Shown piece after piece: positions 33,046 through 39,223 of a stretch of 64,000 bases of DNA. Position 1 is the stretch's first letter. Every line of letters begins with the position of its first letter. This stretch comes from Morganella morganii (GTDB lineage Bacteria; Pseudomonadota; Gammaproteobacteria; Enterobacterales; Enterobacteriaceae): positions 2,912,811-2,976,810 of the forward strand of contig NZ_VKKS01000001.1 of the NCBI RefSeq assembly GCF_019402645.1, written 5' to 3'. The position numbers were made by a program, and so were the translations under genes. A model generated the notes under the pieces. That model saw only the letters and a program-made list of their open reading frames with translations. It made no database searches and was not told where the DNA came from.

Positions 33046-33336
33046 GATCTGCTCCTGTCTCCTTAATTCCGGTTTATCGGTATAATACCTCAGGCTCTGA
33101 CGCACAGTGTAAGTGCCCTGCTTCGCAGACACAAATCATACCGTGGTGCCGGATAACCAGATACCAAAAATTATATTATTCAGAATATACGTCTGATTAT
33201 TCTTATTGTGTATTCCCTTTGCCATAAATGATGATTTACTCAATAAACAGCAGTGATATCATCTGGCATATACATTGTTATTAATATATAATAAAGCCAA
33301 TTTTGAAATTATAACGATAACAATTCGGGAAACTAA
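33046..33336. other. Region upstream of slt
   Basis: Nearly 300 AT-rich bases with the slt promoter presumably close to the gene. No gene is visible on either strand. In E. coli slt is followed on this side directly by ettA, so everything from here to 37.2 kb is extra sequence. Confidence 0.5.
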
Positions 33337-33422
33337 TTGACATTGTAAACGGGTTCCTGAGCGCTACCAACAACTCTATAAGAAGTGAATACATTTCAGA
33401 CGACTCCGGTCGTCTTTTTTTT
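33337..33422 (+). ncRNA. Candidate small RNA ending in a strong terminator
   Basis: A perfect 7-bp stem AGACGAC / GTCGTCT (33398-33415, loop TCCG) followed by eight T is a strong plus-strand terminator. No plus-strand gene precedes it back to beyond 33045, so it may end a short transcript. A TTGACA (33337-33342) and a TATAAG (33377-33382) are present but not correctly spaced with one another, so the promoter is unclear. The next gene starts 200 nt downstream. I do not recognise a known RNA family. Confidence 0.35.
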
Positions 33423-33633
33423 GCCGGTTTATCTCCGGCTTCTTAGAAACAAATCGTTTTAACTAATTTTATAATTATATTTTTACAACATCTTTATTTT
33501 TCAGATTACAGTCAGAAATCATAAAATATATGATACATATCACTTGCCGTCTTTCTGATTTCCATTAAAAATATTCTCAGATTCTTTTACATCACATCCG
33601 GTTTAATGATAACTATAAAGGACGTAATATATT

Positions 33634-34083
33634 ATGAACAATATGAAAAGCACAATAATCATATCTGTGTTATTTGCTCTGACAGCTTGTGCATCCCGGC
33701 AAGCGCCCTATGAAAAAATCACCCGCCACTATGTCTACCAGCAGGCGGCAGAGGATTCTGACCCTAATTTTCATACGCACATAAATGGTTCCGTTAAACT
33801 CATGACACCTTTTTTTAAACAGTTCTATGATGCCGGTATAAAAGATAAAACAAACGGAATAACACAGCAGAAATATAAAGAGCGAATTAATTATTTTAGA
33901 AGCAATGAATTTCTGAGCACGATTACCGGCACAACACAGTTTATTTCTCCAAAAATACATACTGAGAAAGTAAATGAAAGTGAGCGTCCGGACCGGCAAA
34001 AAAAGATACTGACCGATAATATTATCGCAGCTTATGAGGCAGGGTACAGCAGCAGGCAAAACACCGATACCGGTTCATTATGA
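33634..34083 (+). CDS. Putative lipoprotein, possibly Exc2-like
   Basis: A 149-residue exported protein. The N-terminus is a lipoprotein signal (MNNMKSTIIISVLFALTACA; lipobox LTAC with Cys19). The mature part contains FFKQFYDAGIKDKTNGITQQ and INYFRSNEFLSTITG, which recalls the Exc2 family of small entry-exclusion lipoproteins found on ColE1-like plasmids and in chromosomes; this assignment is from memory of the family pattern and is tentative. The AAGGA before the ATG is about 11 nt away. It lies outside the direct repeats that bound the prophage remnant, but inside the stretch that separates slt from ettA. Confidence 0.65.
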   Translation: MNNMKSTIIISVLFALTACASRQAPYEKITRHYVYQQAAEDSDPNFHTHINGSVKLMTPFFKQFYDAGIKDKTNGITQQKYKERINYFRSNEFLSTITGTTQFISPKIHTEKVNESERPDRQKKILTDNIIAAYEAGYSSRQNTDTGSL

Positions 34084-34176
34084 TGCGGATCCCGGCACCG
34101 GCATGATCACCGTGAGAATAAATCAGACCGGTGTTAAAATGAGCACTTTGCTGGCCCCGCCGCGCCGGCCGCTGCC

Positions 34177-34260
34177 GGCAACACTGACACCAGAGTGGCT
34201 TTAACTAAACGTAAAACTTAGTCATAATGCCCCACAGATGCCCCATAAACGAAAAAAGGT
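34177..34260 (+). pseudogene. Second, older integrase C-terminal relic
   Basis: Read from 34177 the codons give GNTDTRVALTKRKT and then a stop, which aligns with GNNETQVALLNEKL in the integrase tail at the right repeat after one inserted A. So the left repeat also carries the end of a tyrosine recombinase, frameshifted and otherwise deleted. It implies an earlier element at the same site. Confidence 0.6.
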
Positions 34261-34292
34261 ATACAACATTGGCTCAATACGTTTATTCGATG
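34214..34292 (+). repeat. Left direct repeat (attL-like), 79 bp
   Basis: It is identical over 79 bp to 37155-37233 and contains an unused copy of the first eight codons of ettA (TTGGCTCAATACGTTTATTC onward) preceded by the tail of an integrase gene. After it the sequence differs from ettA. Homology continues imperfectly for about 20 bp upstream. This is the left junction of the prophage remnant. Confidence 0.9.
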
Positions 34293-34441
34293 TTGAGCCA
34301 TGATTTAAACAGCCTACACAGTTACGCATACTCTATATAAATCAATAAGTAACCAGCTTTTTTAAAATCACACACCCGCACTTTCGCGCACACTTGCGAC
34401 AACTCTTTGCCCCACTGGTGCCCCAAAGATCAGAGTCGGTC

Positions 34442-34491
34442 TTGACAGCATTATTCTGTCCCGTTAATTTAAACTGTATATTTAACCAGTA
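34442..34491 (+). promoter_or_regulatory. SOS-regulated promoter: sigma-70 promoter with LexA box
   Basis: TTGACA (34442-34447), a 17-nt spacer and TAATTT (34465-34470) make a good sigma-70 promoter. Directly after it AACTGTATATTTAACCAGTA (34472-34491) contains CTG-N10-CAG with an AT-rich core, the LexA operator form. Binding there would block transcription start. A short DinI-like gene begins 18 nt downstream. Confidence 0.7.
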
Positions 34492-34508
34492 AATTAAGAG
34501 GTGATCGC

Positions 34509-34676
34509 ATGCTCCGTATTGCGTGGGGAACCAATGCGTCGATGTCAGTAACCGGCGGGAAAAATGATAAGGACAATAAAAAAATAAAAGAGATAATGCA
34601 GGAGATTTTTGAGGATGGCAGCTGGGTGCCGGAAATGGAAGGTGTCTCTGATGATATAGAATATTCTGATAAGTAA
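34509..34676 (+). CDS. Short DinI-like SOS protein
   Basis: A 55-residue protein, MLRIAWGTNASMSVTGGKND followed by KDNKKIKEIMQEIFEDGSWV and PEM. It aligns with the C-terminal half of DinI and prophage DinI-like proteins (N-N-L-S-V-x-G-x-x-K-x-D-K...I-x-E-I-L-Q-E-x-W-E-x-D-x-W), which modulate RecA. DinI itself has about 80 residues, so the N-terminal strand region is missing. GAGGTG lies 5 nt before the ATG and a LexA box lies just upstream, so it may still be expressed. Confidence 0.6.
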   Translation: MLRIAWGTNASMSVTGGKNDKDNKKIKEIMQEIFEDGSWVPEMEGVSDDIEYSDK

Positions 34677-34797
34677 GGGGCAAAACAGTATGATATCTTA
34701 TCGATCCGGCGTAAAAACTGGTGAGTGAATAAGTAACTATCCCTGCATGGTTATATTGTGTGTGTCCGTGGAATTTTATATAAAATTAAAGATGATT

Positions 34798-35496
34798 ATG
34801 AGTGACAAAGTAACCATGTCATTAGATGCTAATGAAATAGCTAGCGTATATGATTTTAAATCACCATTAGCTGCGAGCGATTATTTTTCGTTTGAACTAA
34901 CTGGTCAGATACTACCAAACGCTATCCCTGTAGTTGATGAAAGTATAGCTATGTGTATTGGTTATTTGAGCGGATTTTCAGGTGTTTATGATGTTTTCGA
35001 TGCTCATGGTGTATATGTTGGTAAATATGAAATCCCTTTAGAATCACCAATGATTGATCCTTTAGATTTTATTTTAATTGGAGGTTGGTTTTTTAAAAAT
35101 GGTTCTAAGCTTGGTCATTTACTTAAGGTTAGCACGGGGTCTATAGTTAAGGCTGGAACTGTAAAGCTTACTGGCTATTTAATTTCACTATTACGAGGTC
35201 GGCTAAAAATAGGACTGTCGCCACGAACATTGAAGTTTTTGCCTCAAGCCGCCGCTCATATGAATGATATAAATAGATACGTTCCAGTTACTATACTTGA
35301 AAGAGCAATAAGGTATGGTAAAAAAGGTGCTGATTTTAAAGCAGTTATTGATAAAAATTTCGTGCGATATGAAATAAAAATGATTAAATACAGGCTAAAG
35401 GATAAAGGAAAAGGGATTTACGAAAAGCAAGAGTATATACTTGAAGTAATTGTAAATGAAAAAGATTGGATTATTAAACACTTCCTCTATAAATAA
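34798..35496 (+). CDS. Putative polymorphic toxin (orphan toxin of a toxin-immunity pair)
   Basis: A 232-residue protein in very AT-rich sequence. I start at MSDKVTMSLD; in-frame ATGs at 34792 and 34747 are possible and none has a good ribosome site. Residues 1-90 are unrecognised (SGVYDVFDAHGVYVGKYEIP near 60-80). Residues 110-140 are hydrophobic/basic. The C-terminal 80 residues (LPQAAAHMNDINRYVPVTIL, AIRYGKKGADFKAVID, EYILEVIVNEKDWIIKHFLY) have the outline of small nuclease toxin tips of contact-dependent and Rhs toxins: H-x(5)-R-x-VP-x-x-I-L-x-x-A-I and a final E-V-x(8)-I-x-H-F-x-Y. No secretion signal is seen. A probable immunity gene follows after 11 nt. Function is inferred, not shown. 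Confidence 0.55.
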   Translation: MSDKVTMSLDANEIASVYDFKSPLAASDYFSFELTGQILPNAIPVVDESIAMCIGYLSGFSGVYDVFDAHGVYVGKYEIPLESPMIDPLDFILIGGWFFKNGSKLGHLLKVSTGSIVKAGTVKLTGYLISLLRGRLKIGLSPRTLKFLPQAAAHMNDINRYVPVTILERAIRYGKKGADFKAVIDKNFVRYEIKMIKYRLKDKGKGIYEKQEYILEVIVNEKDWIIKHFLYK

Positions 35497-35507
35497 AATG
35501 GTGACAT

Positions 35508-35936
35508 ATGATTTGTTTAAGTGATAATAGTAAGTCTTTATCTATAAAAGAAAACTCATTTCATCGTAATTTCGAAAAAAAAATAGATCCATATGACTAT
35601 TTTGACGTTGATATCTCACTTGTATCTGACAGATTCACAGGTTGCATTAGCAATGTCGAATTTTATGTGCATGAAATAAATGAAATGATTGAGTCATTAA
35701 AGAAAATCATAAAAAATGAAATATCAGAATTTAATTTATCTATAAGTTGTGGTGTTTTTATTATAAAATTTAAAAAACCAGAAGAGTATTCATCATACGA
35801 TGCTTATTTCGAAATGAAACCATCGGATGGATCGTTGTTTGTATTGCAAGGAAAGTTAGATATAACTAATGAATGTATCGTTGAGATTTTAAATGATTTA
35901 AAATATTTCATAGATTCCTATTGTTTTGTTGAGTAA
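35508..35936 (+). CDS. Putative immunity protein for the adjacent toxin
   Basis: A 142-residue, AT-rich, acidic, soluble protein (YDYFDVDISLVSDRFTGCIS; FYVHEINEMIESLKKIIKNE; IVEILNDLKYFIDSYCFVE). I do not recognise the family. It starts 11 nt after the toxin-like gene, has the same unusual base composition, and is of a size and charge typical of immunity proteins, which are usually encoded directly downstream of the toxin. That context is the only basis for the call. Confidence 0.5.
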   Translation: MICLSDNSKSLSIKENSFHRNFEKKIDPYDYFDVDISLVSDRFTGCISNVEFYVHEINEMIESLKKIIKNEISEFNLSISCGVFIIKFKKPEEYSSYDAYFEMKPSDGSLFVLQGKLDITNECIVEILNDLKYFIDSYCFVE

Positions 35937-36086
35937 ATAAGATTTTGAACGGAAATTTTTTTGTAACCACATTTTGTTTTTTACTGGTAATTTGTTACTA
36001 AAATAATGGTAAACGGCTATTTTCCAGAATTGCCGATGATGCGTCTTGTACGAACGGCTAAAATGATTAGCTCTGAGTAAGCGACA

Positions 36087-36121
36087 GCCGCGCCGGATAT
36101 CCACCAGCGCGGCTTTGTTTT
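36087..36121 (+). terminator. Terminator after the toxin-immunity pair
   Basis: GCCGCGC / GCGCGGC stem (loop GGATATCCACCA region) followed by TTTGTTTTATTT on the plus strand, 150 nt after the putative immunity gene. The 150 bases before it (35937-36086) hold no gene I can support. Confidence 0.7.
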
Positions 36122-36245
36122 ATTTCTCTGAGTCCACGGCCTGCTCTACTGCTTCCTGCGCCTCACGCTCTGCCCGCTCACGTTCCATCTGTTCGGCCGG
36201 TTCACGCTGCTTCACATTCCACACAGAGCCCCATTGTTGTGACAT
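36120..36245 (-). CDS. Small charged phage-type protein
   Basis: A 41-residue frame MSQQWGSVWNVKQREPAEQM continuing ERERAEREAQEAVEQAVDSE K. It overlaps the end of the tail-fibre relic by 44 nt in another frame. The Glu/Arg-rich C-terminus would form a helix or coiled coil. GAGAG precedes the ATG. Small genes of this kind follow tail-fibre genes in some prophages, but I cannot name the family and it may not be expressed. Confidence 0.35.
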   Translation of the reverse strand: MSQQWGSVWNVKQREPAEQMERERAEREAQEAVEQAVDSEK

Positions 36246-36880
36246 TCGCATCTCTCATATACGGATTCACATAAACATCTCTGCCAGCCGCCGCCCCTAA
36301 TTTATTGGCATCCGCCTTTTTACCCGGCGCATCACTGATCGCTTTCTCATGCGGCACTTTTGTTGTTGATGTGCCAACTGTTGCCGTCAGCTGAACGATG
36401 CCCTTTTCTGTCGTTGTCGCATCTCCTGGTTTTGCTGCCTCTATTGCTTTGGTGGCTTCTTCCTGACTCATAACATCCATTTTCGATTCACCGGGTTCCT
36501 GAACCACTTTTGGTATTTTGCTGATGGCGTCATTCAGAGCTTTCACACTCTCCAGCGTCACCTTCTGCCCGTTCGGCCGTTCAATTTCCACCTGGCCGGT
36601 GTCTGTCATCCACTGCTGCATTGCCTGGAGAAAATAAACGATATAGCCCTGATTTGCTGACATGGTGCGGGCCGCATCTGAAATGGTATCCGGTACCGTG
36701 GCGGCGATAGAGTATTTCGCGCCGCTGAGTGTTACCGGGGCATTGAATGACAATACCAGTTCGGTATCACTGTTTACTGCGCGGATCATCATGCTAACGG
36801 GCGCTGCGCCATTCCCGATGCTGATAAGCTGGCCGGGGGGCCACACCGTGAAGCGGCTCATTAAAACGCCGGTGAATTTC
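36202..36880 (-). pseudogene. Phage tail-fibre relic
   Basis: The frame contains PPGQLISIGNGAAPVSMMIR, VNSDTELVLSFNAPVTLSGA, ISDAARTMSANQGYIVYFLQ, VKALNDAISKIPK and TTEKGIVQLTATVG, all typical of the N-terminal half of tail fibres in temperate phages of Enterobacterales. The receptor-binding end is missing: the frame ends after NPYMRDANVTTMGLCVECEA A. The upstream end joins a lambda gpI-like fragment in another frame, so the fibre has lost its start. Confidence 0.7.
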
Positions 36881-37054
36881 ATCTGGGGAAATATCACTGC
36901 CGGCGATCCGTATCTGGTACCAGCCGTCACGGATACGCTGACGCAACTGCGGAAGCTGGAGCAAAAGCACATGAATACCTTCAGCAGCCGTTCTGACACT
37001 CAGATCAAAACGGCGTCCAAATCGTTGCAAATCCCCGTAAAACCCATCCTTTAT
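36794..37054 (-). pseudogene. N-terminal fragment of a lambda gpI-like tail assembly protein
   Basis: The minus strand reads GFYGDLQRFGRRFDLSVRTA and then AEGIHVLLLQLPQLRQRIRD, GWYQIRIAGSDISPDEIHRR. This matches the start of lambda tail tip assembly protein I (YGDLQRFGRRF...DGWYQVRIAG). There is no start codon in the open stretch and the frame soon leaves the homology and overlaps the fibre relic. gpI normally precedes the large host-specificity gene J, which is absent, so a deletion has joined I to the fibre. Confidence 0.75.
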
Positions 37055-37343
37055 TGCTTCGCAGATGGGCCATACATCAGCACAAATGATTTTTAGTGTT
37101 TACGGGAACTGGATGCAGGGCAATAATGAAACTCAGGTGGCTTTACTAAATGAGAAACTTAGTCATAATGCCCCACAGATGCCCCATAAACGAAAAAAGG
37201 TATACAACATTGGCTCAATACGTTTATTCGATGCACCGTGTCGGCAAAATTGTGCCGCCGAAGCGTCATATACTGAAAGATATCTCACTGAGTTTCTTCC
37301 CCGGTGCCAAAATCGGCGTTCTTGGCCTGAATGGTGCCGGTAA
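37041..37343 (+). pseudogene. Tyrosine integrase C-terminal fragment running into ettA
   Basis: From 37041 the frame reads NPSFIASQMGHTSAQMIFSV, YGNWMQGNNETQVALLNEKL and SHNAPQMPHKRKKV: the last helices of a phage tyrosine recombinase, including the GHTS motif and the final catalytic Tyr in SVYGNW. An in-frame stop lies at 37038 and the rest of the gene is gone. The frame continues through the repeat and ends inside ettA, overlapping it by 134 nt, so an intact ancestor would have had its stop changed on integration. Confidence 0.8.
37155..37233 (+). repeat. Right direct repeat (attR-like), 79 bp
   Basis: Identical to 34214-34292. Here the repeat continues into the intact ettA gene. It includes AAAAAAGG and the TTG start of ettA, so the element supplies or duplicates the ettA ribosome site. 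The true crossover core is probably the part within the first ettA codons; the upstream part is shared because both integrase tails are related. Confidence 0.9.
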
Positions 37344-38877
37344 GTCAACCCTGCTGCGCATTATGGCAGGTGTGGATACCGAAATTGAAGGTGAAGCACG
37401 TCCGCAGCCCGGCCTGAAAATCGGCTATCTGCCGCAGGAACCGAAACTGAATCCGGAACATACTGTCCGTGACGCCGTTGAGGAAGCTGTTGCTGAAGTG
37501 AAAAATGCCCTGACCCGTCTGGATGAAGTATACGCGCTGTATGCAGACCCGGATGCGGACTTTGACAAACTCGCCAGAGAACAGGGTGAGCTGGAAGCGA
37601 TTATCCAGTCCCATGACGGCCATAATCTGGATAACCAGCTGGAACGTGCGGCAGATGCCCTGCGTTTACCGGCCTGGGATGCCAAAATCGGTAATTTGTC
37701 CGGGGGTGAGCGCCGCCGTGTGGCTATCTGCCGCCTGCTGCTGGAAAAACCGGATATGCTGCTGCTCGATGAACCGACCAACCACCTGGATGCGGAATCT
37801 GTCGCCTGGCTGGAACGCTTCCTGCACGACTACGAGGGCACCGTTGTGGCAATCACCCACGACCGTTACTTCCTCGACAATGTCGCCGGCTGGATCCTCG
37901 AACTTGACCGCGGTGAAGGTATTCCGTGGGAAGGTAACTACTCCAGCTGGCTGGAACAAAAAGATGCCCGTCTGGCACAGGAAGCTTCTTCTGAAGCTGC
38001 CCGCCGCAAGTCTATCGAGAAAGAGCTGGAGTGGATCCGTCAGAATCCGAAAGGCCGTCAGTCCAAAGGCAAGGCCCGCCTGGCCCGCTTTGAAGAACTG
38101 AACAGCGTTGAATACCAGAAACGTAACGAGACCAACGAACTCTTTATTCCGCCTGGTCCGCGTCTGGGTGACAAGGTGCTGGAAGTGGAGAACCTGACCA
38201 AATCCTACGATGGCCGTACCCTGATCGATAACCTGAGTTTCGCCCTGCCGAAAGGGGCGATTGTCGGGATTATCGGCCCGAACGGTGCGGGTAAATCCAC
38301 TCTGTTCCGCATGATAAGCGGTAAAGAACAGCCTGATTCCGGCAGCATCACCCTGGGTGATACCGTAACTATCGCGTCAGTTGATCAGTTCCGTGATGCC
38401 ATGGATGATAAAAAAACCGTCTGGGAAGAAGTTTCCGGCGGGCAGGATATCATGCGCATCGGCACCACTGAAATCCCGAGCCGTGCTTATGTCGGACGTT
38501 TTAACTTCAAAGGTGTTGACCAGGGCAAACGTGTCGGCGAATTATCCGGTGGTGAGCGCGGACGTCTGCATCTGGCGAAACTGTTGCAGGTCGGCGGCAA
38601 CATGCTGCTCCTCGATGAACCGACCAATGACCTGGATATCGAAACCCTGCGCGCACTGGAAAACGCCCTGCTGGAGTTTCCGGGCTGCGCTATGGTCATT
38701 TCCCATGACCGCTGGTTCCTTGACCGTATTGCCACCCATATCATTGATTATCAGGATGAGGGGAAAGTGGAGTTCTTCGAAGGTAACTTCAGTGAATATG
38801 AAGATTACAAGAAACGGACTCTCGGCGAGGCCGCTCTGGAGCCACACCGCATCAAGTACAAACGTATGACCAAATAG
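37210..38877 (+). CDS. ettA: Energy-dependent translational throttle protein EttA (ABC-F)
   Basis: A ribosome-associated ABC-F ATPase that gates the first steps of elongation according to ATP/ADP. From the TTG at 37210 the product has 555 residues, the E. coli length, and begins (M)AQYVYSMHRVGKIVPPKR. Two ABC modules are seen: Walker A GLNGAGKST (39-47) and GPNGAGKST (about 355), each with an LSGGERRR / LSGGERGR signature and LLLDEPTNHLD / LLLDEPTNDLD. The arm and P-site linker (about 240-300, EKELEWIRQNPKGRQSKGKA) lie between. The gene's first eight codons are part of the prophage att repeat. An apparent start 60 nt upstream is integrase sequence. Confidence 0.97.
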   Translation: MAQYVYSMHRVGKIVPPKRHILKDISLSFFPGAKIGVLGLNGAGKSTLLRIMAGVDTEIEGEARPQPGLKIGYLPQEPKLNPEHTVRDAVEEAVAEVKNALTRLDEVYALYADPDADFDKLAREQGELEAIIQSHDGHNLDNQLERAADALRLPAWDAKIGNLSGGERRRVAICRLLLEKPDMLLLDEPTNHLDAESVAWLERFLHDYEGTVVAITHDRYFLDNVAGWILELDRGEGIPWEGNYSSWLEQKDARLAQEASSEAARRKSIEKELEWIRQNPKGRQSKGKARLARFEELNSVEYQKRNETNELFIPPGPRLGDKVLEVENLTKSYDGRTLIDNLSFALPKGAIVGIIGPNGAGKSTLFRMISGKEQPDSGSITLGDTVTIASVDQFRDAMDDKKTVWEEVSGGQDIMRIGTTEIPSRAYVGRFNFKGVDQGKRVGELSGGERGRLHLAKLLQVGGNMLLLDEPTNDLDIETLRALENALLEFPGCAMVISHDRWFLDRIATHIIDYQDEGKVEFFEGNFSEYEDYKKRTLGEAALEPHRIKYKRMTK

Positions 38878-38889
38878 GTGATACAACGG

Positions 38890-38926
38890 AAAATGCCGCG
38901 AGGTGAGGAACCCCGCGGCATTTTTT
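38890..38926 (+). terminator. Terminator after ettA
   Basis: AAAATGCCGCG / CGCGGCATTTTTT stem with the loop AGGTGAGGAACCC, 12 nt after the ettA stop. Confidence 0.85.
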
Positions 38927-39223
38927 GGTTGGATGGATAAAAGAGTGTCTTTTGTTACGGGTATTACATTGAACCTGGTACTTAAGGTACAACCGAAGCT
39001 GACTTAACACTTCATATTTACCGCTTTCATAACACTAACAACTGACAAACAAATCAATCAGTTAACACCATCAGTAAAGGGATCCTTTACTCTTCATCTT
39101 TCCTCCCTTTGTTGCCCTGAATTCTGCCGGACGCTGTGTGTTGTCCTTGTTCTTTCAGTATAGAAGAGAAAAATAATTTCTCACGGGAATTACCCGATTA
39201 ATTTCCGATTCAGGCAACATTCT
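38927..39223. other. Spacer between ettA and nadR
   Basis: Nearly 300 AT-rich bases between convergent genes. A perfect 8-bp hairpin AGTAAAGG / CCTTTACT (about 39073-39091) with a pyrimidine-rich tract after it could be a second terminator. No gene is supported. Confidence 0.5.

Noticed and set aside
33340-33380. The reverse complement contains GTTGGTAGCGCTC, similar to part of a tRNA D-arm or to the ops/JUMPstart core
   Set aside because: No cloverleaf can be folded around it and the ops match is only partial; no polysaccharide operon follows.
34342-34683. A 113-codon minus-strand open frame opposite the DinI-like gene
   Set aside because: It is antisense to a short gene with a better ribosome site and an SOS promoter, has odd composition and shows no recognisable domain.
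37150-37209. Upstream extension of ettA by 20 codons in frame
   Set aside because: These codons come from the integrase tail in the att repeat. The TTG at 37210 gives the exact family N-terminus and length.
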